Assembly (NCBI RefSeq): GCF_051958935.1
Contig: NZ_JBQCFP010000006.1
Coordinates: 1 to 44,669, forward strand
Length of the DNA stretch: 44,669 bases
Direction of reading: 5' to 3'
Source: Dokdonella_A sp051958935
GTDB taxonomy: Bacteria; Pseudomonadota; Gammaproteobacteria; Xanthomonadales; Rhodanobacteraceae
Part shown: positions 1 to 7,992 of the stretch, piece after piece
Layout: each line of letters opens with the position of its first letter
Numbering within the stretch: position 1 is the first letter of the stretch
Notes under the pieces: model-generated
What the model was told of the DNA's origin: nothing
Database searches by the model: none
What the model saw: the letters and a program-made list of their open reading frames with translations, nothing else
Made by a program: the position numbers and the translations under genes

Positions 1-199
1 CCCGTGTCGCACGCGATCACTCAGCGATTCTCACGCCTCGCGAGGCTGGACTGCATGTACCGTAGCCCATGGCGCGCTTGCACAGTTCGCGCACGGAGAG
101 CTAATGTGCCATGCGCGATCTTATGGAAAGTGCTATTTCGCCATTCGATCGTCGCGCGTATCGGGATTCCATTCTTCCAGGTATATTCAAGGAGCACGA

Positions 200-1060
200 A
201 TGAGCTGGATCAGGAATGCGGCATGGAGCGCACTGCTCGCCGTTGTCTGCACCGCCGGCCCGGCTCGGGCGGTCGAAAAGGACTATGAAGCGCTGTTCGG
301 CGCGTTGCGCACAAAGGTAGCCGAACGCAAACCGTACGAACCCGAAGCGGTCCGACAGCAGATCGACCACGCGTACTCTCATATCATCGATTGTCCGGCG
401 GGCAAAGAGCCGGAGGAATCGGTCGCCCATGTCGGCATCGAAGGCGTGGAGTACTCGTACAACAACATCTACCTCGACGACAACGACCAGCTTGACGGGC
501 AGTTCTGCTTCTACATCGCCGAGCCGCTTCATCGTCGCCTCACCGCGGCCGAAGGCAGGGATTTTTCCGCCGCATTGCTCATGCCGGACACGCAGCGCTT
601 CATGCCAGGGCTGCCCACGGCCGAGGAGCTGGCGGCTCGCGCGAGGATCGGTGAGAAGCACTTCGCGGAACTGCGTGCGGCGGTCGCGAGCGGGATCGGG
701 ATTCCAAGAAGCCCGGACATGGTCCCCGCAACACTCCCACCTCTGGGCCAGCTGATGGATTGCTCGCACGTTCCTTTTGAAGATCTGGACAGCCGACTGT
801 TCGATGCCGCGTGGGAAAATCTTGGAGGAGGAAACAATACCTTATACAACGACGTATATTATTGGCATGCGCTCGGGCGCGGCGGAGAGGTGTGCGTGTT
901 TCTGGAACCGCCGCTTCGCCGCGGCCTCACCATGGAAGAAGCGAGAGATCTCTTGCGCGCAGTGCAATTGGATCTTGGCTACTCCGACGAGTTCCGTCGC
1001 TGCCGACCCGGAAGGCAATACGCTACCTCCAAATCCAGCCTACCCCCCGACTGCGCCTGA
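200..1060 (+). CDS. Secreted protein of unknown function with internal duplication; probably the N-terminal part of a frameshifted protease
   Basis: I do not recognise a named family. The start at 200 is chosen because AAGGAG lies at 189-194 and the first 24 residues form a clean signal peptide (MSWIRNAAWSALLAVVCTAG, then ending ARA). The 286-residue product holds two copies of one module, about residues 60-125 and 190-260. Each has a DC motif, a tyrosine/asparagine-rich stretch (SYNNIYLDD; NTLYNDVYYW), a second Cys in GQFCFY or GEVCVF, then EPLHRRLT or EPPLRRGLT and an acidic/Arg helix. The paired Cys suggest a disulfide in each copy of a periplasmic or secreted domain. The stop at 1058-1060 directly abuts a run of ten A (1060-1069). 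The protease downstream in another frame lacks its own signal peptide, so the two may be one interrupted gene. Base composition is less G+C-rich than in the rest of the window. Confidence 0.75.
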   Translation: MSWIRNAAWSALLAVVCTAGPARAVEKDYEALFGALRTKVAERKPYEPEAVRQQIDHAYSHIIDCPAGKEPEESVAHVGIEGVEYSYNNIYLDDNDQLDGQFCFYIAEPLHRRLTAAEGRDFSAALLMPDTQRFMPGLPTAEELAARARIGEKHFAELRAAVASGIGIPRSPDMVPATLPPLGQLMDCSHVPFEDLDSRLFDAAWENLGGGNNTLYNDVYYWHALGRGGEVCVFLEPPLRRGLTMEEARDLLRAVQLDLGYSDEFRRCRPGRQYATSKSSLPPDCA

Positions 1061-1069
1061 AAAAAAAAA
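1060..1069 (+). repeat. Homopolymer run of ten A at a frame change
   Basis: Ten consecutive A residues in a G+C-rich region, directly after the TG of the upstream stop codon. Three frames meet here. Frame 2 carries the signal peptide and duplicated domain. Frame 0 reads a proline-rich linker (PEGNTLPPNPAYPPTAPEKK). Frame 1 carries the protease. Removing one A joins frame 0 to the protease frame. Such tracts are known sites of phase variation, transcriptional slippage and sequencing error; the sequence alone cannot say which applies. Confidence 0.8.
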
Positions 1070-3084
1070 TAATCCAGCCAGTTCCAAGCGCTAGCAACCC
1101 CGCGCCTCTGGCCGACTCGAGCTACCCCTACAATACGATTGCCGTTCTCAACAGGCCCGACACTGGGCCGGGCATTACCGCCAGCGCGGTCCAGGTTGGC
1201 CTCTATGTCTACATGACCGCCGCGCATACGCTTTTCGGCTCCTCAGGCCAGCGACTCACAGGCTTCCGCGTGCGGCCCGCGCATCACCTTCCAGCGACAA
1301 CGAGCTGGATCCCGGTTGATGCGACGCCCGACCCCAGCTACACGTTCGCCGCCAACACGCTGAAGGGCCGCGACCTTGCTTATCTGCGCGCCAATATCCA
1401 ACATCCGAATCCGCAAGGTTTCGCAAGGCCGGCCCAGATCAGCTCGTCGCACGACAGCGGCAACGGCACCACAGCGACCTGCGCGTCCTCCTTCGAGACC
1501 AGCGACCCATTCTGGGAAAGCGCAAACATGTCGTGGTTCAACCCCAGCGGGCCCGATCATGCCAATGGCTGCTTCAGCAGCGGCCCAGCCCGCGTCGTGG
1601 TGCATTATCCCAATCGAGTCAATGGAGTCGACAATTTCACCGATCCGCGCCCGTATATCAGTACCAATGTTGGATTGTTCGGCAGTTCGTCGAACGGTAC
1701 GTACTACGAGCTCTATCATCCGACGGCCGACGGCAACTATGCCATCGGCATGACCGACGCCTACGTCAGTCCGGGTAGCAGCGGCGGCGCCCTCTTCGCC
1801 ACGCCATATGGCGGCACCCTGGCTGCGGCACGCCTACTAGGTATCGTCACTGTGCAGAGCAACAATGGCATGGGTTTCGCCACTGGCGATATGACGTATA
1901 ACCACGCTTCAATGTGGTCCGATCTCACCTGGGCACCTGCATCGCAAATTTCGATCACCTCTCCCGCCGAGGGCTCCAGTTACGACAGCCAGTCCGCCCC
2001 GAATCTGATTGCCAGCGCAGGATCGCAAACGTCCCAGCTTCAATGGAAGTCCGACATCGACGGCGCGCTCGGATCCGGTGGCAACGTACCGATTGCGGGC
2101 CGCCTGAGCGCCGGCATGCACACGATCACAGCATCCATCGGCCCCGCTTCGCAAGCAAAGATTGGCGTCGTCTCTGCCGCTACCGTGCTCAGAACCCTGC
2201 ACATCACGATCACCGGCGCGCCGACGCCGACCTTCACGATGACGCCGACGACCGTGCTGATTCCCGCAACGCAGACATCAGGGGCATTCGCGTATTCCTG
2301 GCGAGCGACCGCCTATCCCTCCCTCGATCTGCAGAGCAGCGTTAACGGTGGCGCTTGGGCACCCGTACCGGGATTGAACATTCCCGCCACGGGCAGCACC
2401 GGCGATCACATCGTCGTCGGGACGACATACAGGTTCCGGTTCTTCCCGCACGGCGACACGACGAACGTGCTCGGTACGCTGACGGTGAGCGGTGTGGCGG
2501 CGCCCGCACCTGTATTCGCTGCCAACCCGGTGCACGGCGTAACGAACGGCGCCTCATGCAGCACGACGATTACGTGGAGCGCGCCGGGCTACCAAGCCAT
2601 CGACTGGTGCGGCAAAACGAATGCTGGGAATTGGCAATGCGGCACTCTTTCGACGCCAGCCACTGGGTCGACTGGCGTGTCTGTGCCCGTCGGCACGACC
2701 TACGGCTATCGGTTCTATCCGCACGGAAGCCAAAGCCAGGGCGGATCGTTCAACCTCCTGGGTGAACTCACGGTGGATTGGGCGACAAATTCGTCGCCGA
2801 CGTTCACCGCAAATCCAGCTCACGTGGTCGTACCGGCTGGAGCGGCATCTGGGTTGAGCATCATTACATGGAGCGCTGCGGCGTATAGTCAACTCGACTG
2901 GTGCGGCAAGGTCGATGGCGGCCCATGGACCTGGAGCGGTCTCAGCACACCGCCCGTCGGCAAGACCACGGTGTCGATTCCCGTCGGTTCGACCTATGGA
3001 TATCGGTTCTATGCACCGGGCAATGCGGTCAATTGTTCTTCCGCGACGAAGCTCGGTGAGCTCACCATCTACGCAACGCACTGA
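1060..3084 (+). CDS. Trypsin-like serine protease with three C-terminal repeats; start unresolved
   Basis: This is an S1-type (chymotrypsin-fold) serine peptidase, presumably extracellular. Visible triad motifs are TAAHTL (His, about 1215), GRDLAYL (Asp, about 1370) and SPGSSGGALF (Ser, about 1780). Three tandem modules of about 90 residues follow (about 2220-2505, 2506-2780 and 2790-3084). Each begins with an FTANP-like segment, runs through WCGK in copies two and three, and ends in VGTTYGYRFYPHG then LGELTV; they are probably Ig/jelly-roll-like binding repeats. The frame is open upstream to 811, but there it overlaps the preceding gene out of frame. No ATG, GTG or TTG with a ribosome site precedes the protease domain and there is no signal peptide. 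I therefore give the point where this frame leaves the A10 tract and regard the true start as unknown, most likely the ATG at 200 through frameshifts. Fold and protease class are confident; the gene model is not. Confidence 0.7.
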   Translation, partial: KKKIIQPVPSASNPAPLADSSYPYNTIAVLNRPDTGPGITASAVQVGLYVYMTAAHTLFGSSGQRLTGFRVRPAHHLPATTSWIPVDATPDPSYTFAANTLKGRDLAYLRANIQHPNPQGFARPAQISSSHDSGNGTTATCASSFETSDPFWESANMSWFNPSGPDHANGCFSSGPARVVVHYPNRVNGVDNFTDPRPYISTNVGLFGSSSNGTYYELYHPTADGNYAIGMTDAYVSPGSSGGALFATPYGGTLAAARLLGIVTVQSNNGMGFATGDMTYNHASMWSDLTWAPASQISITSPAEGSSYDSQSAPNLIASAGSQTSQLQWKSDIDGALGSGGNVPIAGRLSAGMHTITASIGPASQAKIGVVSAATVLRTLHITITGAPTPTFTMTPTTVLIPATQTSGAFAYSWRATAYPSLDLQSSVNGGAWAPVPGLNIPATGSTGDHIVVGTTYRFRFFPHGDTTNVLGTLTVSGVAAPAPVFAANPVHGVTNGASCSTTITWSAPGYQAIDWCGKTNAGNWQCGTLSTPATGSTGVSVPVGTTYGYRFYPHGSQSQGGSFNLLGELTVDWATNSSPTFTANPAHVVVPAGAASGLSIITWSAAAYSQLDWCGKVDGGPWTWSGLSTPPVGKTTVSIPVGSTYGYRFYAPGNAVNCSSATKLGELTIYATH

Positions 3085-3097
3085 CGGATGATGAAAG

Positions 3098-3123
3098 CGT
3101 GGCGGCCGAAATCCGCCGCCACG
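3098..3123. terminator. Possible intrinsic terminator hairpin between convergent genes
   Basis: CGTGGCGG (3098-3105) and CCGCCACG (3116-3123) form a perfect 8-bp stem with a 10-nt loop, 14 bp after the protease stop and upstream of the convergent amidohydrolase stop. There is no T tract on either side, so termination is inferred only from position and stem strength. Confidence 0.4.
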
Positions 3124-3238
3124 TCCGGCGCAGGTGCTTCACGCGGACCGGTACGGCCACGCGACTTGCGCGCGCGCATCGATGTGCCGCGCTCCTGCGC
3201 GAGCTCAGCGCCGAAACTGCGCGTCACGGTCCGGACGT

Positions 3239-4864
3239 TCACCGCGGCGCGATGCCGAGTGCGCGCTCGATCCCGGCCGGGTCGTACAGCTTGCCGCCCT
3301 TGATCACGGTGGCGACGTTGCGGATGTCGGCGATGTCGCGCGTCGGATCGCCGTCGACGAGCACCATGTCGGCGTACTTGCCCGGCGCGATCGCGCCGCG
3401 GTCGCGCGTGACGCCCATGACTTCGGCCGGCGCGAGCGTCGCCATGCGCAGCACTTCGGCGGGTGCGATACCCGCCTTCGCATACAGTTCGAGTTCGTGG
3501 TGCAGCTGATAGCCGGCGAGCGCATCGGTTCCGGGAATGATCGTCACGCCGGCGTCGTGCAGCGATTTCAGCAGCGCGAGCATCGCCGGGAATGCAGCGC
3601 GATACGCGTCTTCCTGGCCCTTCGGCACCGGCAGCGAGTTGCCGTAGAGACCGCGCCGCACCTGCGGCGGCAGGCGCGGCGCGATCGTTTCGAGGCCGGG
3701 CACGATCGCGGTCGGATCGCCGTTGAACAGGTTCTCGAAGATCGTCATGGTGGGATCGAGCACCGTGTGGCGCGCCTCGAGGAACGCGATGAATTCGCGC
3801 ACCTCGGGCCTGTCCGGCGTGAATTCGCGCGCGTGCTCGGCGACCTTGATGAAGCGGTCACGGTTGCGCGTCTCCTTCACGCCGGGATAGAGGAAATTGA
3901 GCATCACGAAATTGAGGTGCTGGATTTCGTCGGCGCCGCCCTCGACGAACTGCCGCGCCGACATGAAGGCGGGCACGTGACCACTCACGCGCAGGCCGCG
4001 CTCGTGCGCGCGCGCGGCGATGACCGGCATGAGTTCGGGTTTGATCGACGAGTAGATCTTGATCTGCGCGTAACCATGGTCGGCATACCAGTCGACGTCC
4101 TTGATCGCGTCCTCGGCCGTGTCGACGCGCATCCTGGTCGGCCCGGCGAGTTCGCCGGTGCCGTCGATGATGCCGGCCTTGAGCACGCGCGGGCCGATCT
4201 CGCTGCCGTCGTCGAAGCGCGCGACGCGCTTGAGGAACGCATCGGTATCGTTCGCCATGTCGCGTGCGCTGGTCACGCCGTTGGCGAGGTCGAGCAGGCC
4301 GTCGACGTCGCTGAAATGCTGGTGGTTGTCCCACAGGCCGGGCATGAGGAAGCGGCCATGCGCGTCGACCACCTCGGCGTCGGCGACCGCCTGCAGCGCC
4401 GCGTCGGGCGCGACGCGCACGACGCGCTCGCCGCGCACGAGCACGCTCGTGTGCTCGCTCACGGAGAGGTCGCGCGGATCGAACACGCGCGCGTCGCGGA
4501 TCAGCAGGCCGCCCTTCGGCATGCGCACGAGTTCGCGCGCGAGGCGCGCCGACCACGCGTTGTCGGCGGCGTCCTGTGCAGCCTGCAGCGGCTCGAGGTT
4601 CTTTGCCAGCGCTTCCGGCACGACCGAGAACCAGCCCGACACGATCGCCGCGGTGGCACCGTCGCCATCGAGCCAGATCGGTTGTGGCGTGAAGGCGAGG
4701 CCGCCGATGCGGTACTGGTGCAGCTCGCGGCCGCCGACGCGCGCGCTGCCATGCGCCTCGATCGTCGCCTCGCCCATCGGCAGCAACGCGAGCCGATGGC
4801 CGGGCGCTTTCAACAGCGCGCGTGCGAGCACGCCGAGGAACTCCGGCGGCGGGTTGGCCGGCAC
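3239..4864 (-). CDS. Amidohydrolase, main (C-terminal) part of an amber-interrupted gene
   Basis: A metal-dependent amidohydrolase-superfamily enzyme of the imidazolonepropionase/prolidase-like group, probably periplasmic if the upstream piece is joined. Metal and catalytic motifs appear in the expected order: HQH (about 4318-4326), a Lys in IKIYSSI, His in RVSGHVP, His in EIQHLNF and Asp in IIPGTDAL. The C-terminus has the usual beta-strand GKYADMVLVDGDPT. The 541 residues begin with GTG immediately after an in-frame TAG at 4865-4867, with no ribosome site. The first residues (VPANPPPEFLGVLARALL) continue without a break from the secreted segment encoded upstream in the same frame. I read this as one roughly 657-residue gene (5212 to 3239) with one nonsense codon rather than two genes. 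The substrate is unknown. The gene is convergent with the protease and divergent from the polysaccharide locus. Confidence 0.75.
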   Translation of the reverse strand: MPANPPPEFLGVLARALLKAPGHRLALLPMGEATIEAHGSARVGGRELHQYRIGGLAFTPQPIWLDGDGATAAIVSGWFSVVPEALAKNLEPLQAAQDAADNAWSARLARELVRMPKGGLLIRDARVFDPRDLSVSEHTSVLVRGERVVRVAPDAALQAVADAEVVDAHGRFLMPGLWDNHQHFSDVDGLLDLANGVTSARDMANDTDAFLKRVARFDDGSEIGPRVLKAGIIDGTGELAGPTRMRVDTAEDAIKDVDWYADHGYAQIKIYSSIKPELMPVIAARAHERGLRVSGHVPAFMSARQFVEGGADEIQHLNFVMLNFLYPGVKETRNRDRFIKVAEHAREFTPDRPEVREFIAFLEARHTVLDPTMTIFENLFNGDPTAIVPGLETIAPRLPPQVRRGLYGNSLPVPKGQEDAYRAAFPAMLALLKSLHDAGVTIIPGTDALAGYQLHHELELYAKAGIAPAEVLRMATLAPAEVMGVTRDRGAIAPGKYADMVLVDGDPTRDIADIRNVATVIKGGKLYDPAGIERALGIAPR

Positions 4865-5212
4865 CTAGAACGCGCCCGCCGCCGGCGCGCTGCCGTCTTC
4901 GGTGCGGTTGTGCCAGCTCGCCTTGCCGTCGGCGATGTCGAAACGCTCCTCGACCGGCGCCTTCATGTAGTCGTTGCCGCGCCCCCGGTAGGTAATCGGC
5001 CGGCCCGCGTCGTCGAGCGTCCACTCGGCGACGATGTGGTCGCCGCGACCGCGATCGTTGTAGGAATACTCGGCGTGCATGCGGCCGCCGGTGGTGGCGA
5101 CGGTCTGCGTGCCGGCCGCATTGCCCTGGATCGTGATCGTGTCGGTACGCGTCGCGGCGGCCGCATGGGCGGCGCCGACAGCGAGCAGTGCAACGGCAAG
5201 GAAGCGCGACAT
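4865..5212 (-). pseudogene. N-terminal secreted segment of the same amidohydrolase, ending at an in-frame amber codon
   Basis: The ATG at 5212-5210 opens a signal peptide (MSRFLAVALLAVGAAHAAAA). About 90 residues of beta-rich sequence follow, with motifs TITIQGNAAG, HAEYSYNDRGRG and KASWHNRTEDG, the usual lead-in domain of this amidohydrolase subgroup. The frame stops at TAG (4867-4865) and continues open into the amidohydrolase catalytic domain. The context AF-stop-VPANPPPEF suggests that a Tyr codon (TAT or TAC) became TAG by one base change. A 115-residue secreted fragment alone would have no evident catalytic role. Readthrough, a recent mutation or a sequencing error are all possible. Confidence 0.65.
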
Positions 5213-5301
5213 GGCGGACTCCGTTGGGCGACGCCGCGAGCTTAGCGAGGCCACGGCTCCGCGCACCCCTGCCAAAGGCAACCCCTGCGACGGATCGCTC
5301 T

Positions 5302-5326
5302 TGCTAGACTTGCGCGCCGCCTAGCA
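5302..5326. promoter_or_regulatory. Inverted repeat in the divergent intergenic region
   Basis: TGCTAG (5302-5307) and CTAGCA (5321-5326) form a perfect 6-bp dyad with a 13-bp spacer. It lies in the 210-bp gap between the amidohydrolase start (minus) and the sugar dehydrogenase start (plus), where promoters for both directions must lie. Apart from this dyad I see no convincing -35/-10 pair. An operator role is only suggested by position. Confidence 0.3.
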
Positions 5327-5422
5327 GGAAGTCGGGAATCGGACCGTGCGCCTTTTCTCGATGCAGCGATCCATCCGTGGGTCGCGCCTGCCCGGCTTCC
5401 CCTCAGCCTGCCGGAGCCCCGA

Positions 5423-6715
5423 ATGGACGCTGCCGCTCTGCCCCGCCCCGACGATACCCGCGTTGCCGTCATCGGCCTCGGTTATGTCGGTCTGCCGCTC
5501 GCGGTCGGCTTCGGCCGCCACCTGCCGACGCTCGGCTTCGACATCAACCAGGCGCGCATCGCGGAGCTGCGCGAGCATCGCGACCATACGCTCGAGGTGT
5601 CCAGCGAGGAACTCGCGGCGACGCCGCAGCTGCGTTTCAGCGCGGAAGCGGACGACCTGAAGGCGTGCAACGTGTTCATCGTGACCGTGCCGACGCCGAT
5701 CGACGACGCCAAGCGCCCCGACCTCACGCCGCTCGTCTCGGCGAGCCGCACGGTCGGCAGGGCGATCGGCCGCGGCGCGGTCGTCGTGTTCGAGTCGACC
5801 GTGTACCCGGGCGCGACCGAGGAAGTGTGCGTGCCGATCATCGAACGCGAGTCGGGGCTGCGCTTCAACGTCGACTTCTACGCCGGCTACAGCCCGGAGC
5901 GCATCAATCCGGGTGACAAGGAACACCGCCTCGAGACGATCCTCAAGGTGACGTCGGGTTCGACCCCGGCCGCAGCCGACTTCGTCGATGCGCTGTACCG
6001 GCGCGTCGTCACGGCCGGCACGCACAAGGCGTCGAGCATCCGCGTCGCCGAAGCGGCGAAGGTGATCGAGAACACGCAGCGCGACCTCAACATCGCGCTC
6101 ATCAACGAACTCGCGCTGATCTTCCACCGACTCGGCATCGACACCGCCGAAGTGCTCGCCGCGGCAGGCACCAAGTGGAACTTCCTGCCGTTCCGCCCCG
6201 GCCTCGTCGGCGGACACTGCATCGGCGTCGATCCGTACTACCTCACGCATAAAGCGCAGCAGATCGGCTACCACCCGGAAGTGATCCTGTCCGGCCGGCG
6301 CATCAACGACGGCATGGGCCAACACGTCGCGCAGCGCGTGATCAAGCTCATGACGCAGCGGCGCATCCACGCCGCGGGCGCGAACGTGCTCGTGCTCGGG
6401 CTCGCGTTCAAGGAGAACTGCCCGGACCTGCGCAACACGCGCGTGACCGACGTGGTCGGCGAGTTCAAGAGCTACCACGCCAACGTCGAGGTGTACGACC
6501 CCTGGGTCAGCGCCGACGAAGCACGCCACGAATACGGCCTGGACCTCGTGCCCGAACTCGTGCCCGGCCGCTACGACGCAGTGATCCTCGCCGTCGCGCA
6601 CCGGCAGTTCCTCGAACTCGGCATCGAGCGCATCCGCGCGCTCGGCAAGCCCGGCTGCGTGCTGTTCGACGTCAAGCAGGCGCTGCCGCGCGACCTCGTC
6701 GACGACCGCCTGTAG
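5423..6715 (+). CDS. tviB: UDP-N-acetylglucosamine 6-dehydrogenase (TviB/WbpO type)
   Basis: A UDP-sugar dehydrogenase of the UDP-Glc/GDP-Man dehydrogenase superfamily. It oxidises C6 of a UDP-hexose, most likely UDP-HexNAc, to a uronic acid in two NAD-dependent steps in the cytoplasm. The N-terminal Rossmann motif is VAVIGLGYVGLPLAVGFG (about residues 13-30). Other marks are TVPTPID, ESTVYPGATE, the central Lys/Asn helix EAAKVIENTQRDLNIAL, and the catalytic Cys in GGHCIGVDPYYL (about residues 268-279). The C-terminal NAD/UDP domain carries LGLAFKENCPDLRNTR. The length of 430 residues is normal for TviB/WbpO and the motifs favour that branch over plain UDP-glucose dehydrogenase. It heads the plus-strand polysaccharide locus, followed after 94 bp by an epimerase. 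The two probably supply a uronic-acid precursor. The exact substrate is inferred. Confidence 0.85.
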   Translation: MDAAALPRPDDTRVAVIGLGYVGLPLAVGFGRHLPTLGFDINQARIAELREHRDHTLEVSSEELAATPQLRFSAEADDLKACNVFIVTVPTPIDDAKRPDLTPLVSASRTVGRAIGRGAVVVFESTVYPGATEEVCVPIIERESGLRFNVDFYAGYSPERINPGDKEHRLETILKVTSGSTPAAADFVDALYRRVVTAGTHKASSIRVAEAAKVIENTQRDLNIALINELALIFHRLGIDTAEVLAAAGTKWNFLPFRPGLVGGHCIGVDPYYLTHKAQQIGYHPEVILSGRRINDGMGQHVAQRVIKLMTQRRIHAAGANVLVLGLAFKENCPDLRNTRVTDVVGEFKSYHANVEVYDPWVSADEARHEYGLDLVPELVPGRYDAVILAVAHRQFLELGIERIRALGKPGCVLFDVKQALPRDLVDDRL

Positions 6716-6809
6716 GGCGGTACGCGCGCCGCGCGTGCCGCCGCGGCGTGCGTGAAGAAACGGCAAGATCGCCGGGACGCGAAGCGCGACCGGCCCATGG
6801 AGAAGACAC

Positions 6810-7817
6810 ATGCGCATCCTCGTCACCGGCGCCGCCGGCTTCATCGGATCCACGCTGAGCCATCGCCTGCTCGCGCGTGGCGACGAAGTGCTCGGCTACG
6901 ACAACCTCAACGACTACTACGACCCCACGCTCAAGGAAGCGCGGCTCGCCCGGCTGACTCCGCATGCGAACTTCCGTTTCGTGCGCGCCTCGCTCGAGGA
7001 TCGCCCGGCGCTCGAGGGCGCATTCGCCGACTTCCGCCCGCAGCGCGTGGTCAACCTCGCTGCGCAAGCCGGCGTGCGCTATTCGCTGACCAATCCGTAC
7101 GCGTACATCGAGGCCAACCTGGTCGGCTTCATCAACGTGCTGGAAGCCTGCCGCCATGGCGGCGTCGAGCACCTCGTCTACGCCTCGTCGAGTTCGGTCT
7201 ACGGCGCCAACCGCAAGCTGCCGTTCTCGGTACAGGACGCCGTCGACCACCCGGTCAGCCTGTACGCCGCGACGAAGAAGGCGAACGAACTGATGGCGCA
7301 TACCTACAGCCACCTGTACCAGCTGCCGACCACGGGCCTGCGCTTCTTCACCGTGTACGGCCCGTGGGGACGGCCCGACATGGCGCTGTTCCTGTTCACG
7401 CGCAAGATCCTCGCCGGCGAGCCGATCGAGGTGTTCAACCACGGCAAGCACACGCGCGACTTCACCTACATCGACGACATCGTCGAGGGCGTGGTGCGCA
7501 CGCTCGACCGCGTGCCCGCGGGGGATCCTTCGTTCGATCCACTCGAGCCCAATCCCGGCTCGTCGGCCGCGCCGTACCGCGTCTACAACATCGGCAACAA
7601 CCAGCCGGTCGAGCTCGCGCACTACATCGAGGTGCTCGAGCAGAAGCTCGGCCGCAGCGCCGAGAAGATCCTGCTGCCGCTGCAGCCGGGCGACGTGCCG
7701 GACACGTTCGCCGACGTCGCCGAGCTCTCGCGCGACACCGGCTACGCACCGTCGACGCCGGTCGAGGTCGGCATCGGTCGCTTCGTCGACTGGTACCGCG
7801 CGTTCTACCCGGTCTGA
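6810..7817 (+). CDS. NAD-dependent nucleotide-sugar 4-epimerase (UDP-glucuronate 4-epimerase type)
   Basis: An extended short-chain dehydrogenase/reductase of 335 residues that inverts C4 of a UDP-sugar, most like UDP-glucuronate 4-epimerases (LpsL/Cap1J). Seen directly: the N-terminal NAD motif VTGAAGFIGS (GxxGxxG); DNLNDYYDPTLKEARL, characteristic of the GlcA epimerase branch; the Ser of YASSSSVYG; and the catalytic YxxxK in YAATKKANE. TVYGPWGRPDMA and RDFTYIDDIVEG are further family marks. GGAGAAG lies just upstream of the ATG. Paired with the 6-dehydrogenase it would convert the UDP-uronic acid to its galacto epimer. Whether the substrate is UDP-GlcA or UDP-GlcNAcA cannot be told from sequence. 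Confidence 0.85.
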   Translation: MRILVTGAAGFIGSTLSHRLLARGDEVLGYDNLNDYYDPTLKEARLARLTPHANFRFVRASLEDRPALEGAFADFRPQRVVNLAAQAGVRYSLTNPYAYIEANLVGFINVLEACRHGGVEHLVYASSSSVYGANRKLPFSVQDAVDHPVSLYAATKKANELMAHTYSHLYQLPTTGLRFFTVYGPWGRPDMALFLFTRKILAGEPIEVFNHGKHTRDFTYIDDIVEGVVRTLDRVPAGDPSFDPLEPNPGSSAAPYRVYNIGNNQPVELAHYIEVLEQKLGRSAEKILLPLQPGDVPDTFADVAELSRDTGYAPSTPVEVGIGRFVDWYRAFYPV

Positions 7818-7953
7818 GCAGGCGCCGGCGCCGCGCCCGCAGTGGCGCGATCCGGCTGCGCGCGCCTCCCACAAGTGGATTATTCTGCGCACGGCGGCGG
7901 ACGATGAAGGGCGTCCGCCGGTCGGCCCGCACTCCGCTGGGCCGCCATGAAAG

Positions 7954-7969
7954 TGTGATAGGGTTCACA
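7954..7969. promoter_or_regulatory. Perfect CRP/Clp-type operator (TGTGA-N6-TCACA)
   Basis: TGTGA (7954-7958), six bases, TCACA (7965-7969) is an exact match to the CRP consensus, flanked by A-rich and T-rich bases (AAAG and TTTCC). In Xanthomonadales the homologue Clp binds this type of site and controls exopolysaccharide genes in response to cyclic di-GMP. The site lies in the 175-bp gap before the polysaccharide export gene and ends only 23 bp before its ATG. That position suits repression or roadblocking, or activation of a start site very close to the codon. Clp itself is not in the window; control by it is inference. Confidence 0.6.
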
Positions 7970-7992
7970 TTTCCATAGGGAGGGAGCGCGCC

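Noticed and set aside
4..288. 94-codon plus-strand frame at the window start
   Set aside because: It overlaps the better supported gene at 200 in another frame, is Arg/Cys-rich and lacks a ribosome site. I see no feature in 1-199 apart from the ribosome site at 189-194.
4862..4864. GTG after the amber codon as the start of an independent amidohydrolase
   Set aside because: There is no ribosome site, the sequence continues the upstream domain in frame, and the product would lose the signal peptide.
3134..5245. 703-codon plus-strand frame opposite the amidohydrolase
   Set aside because: Composition is His/Arg/Val-rich shadow sequence with no motif; the minus strand carries clear amidohydrolase metal ligands.
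5321..6853. 510-codon minus-strand frame opposite the sugar dehydrogenase
   Set aside because: Antisense shadow of a gene with unmistakable Rossmann and GGHCIGVDPYYL motifs.
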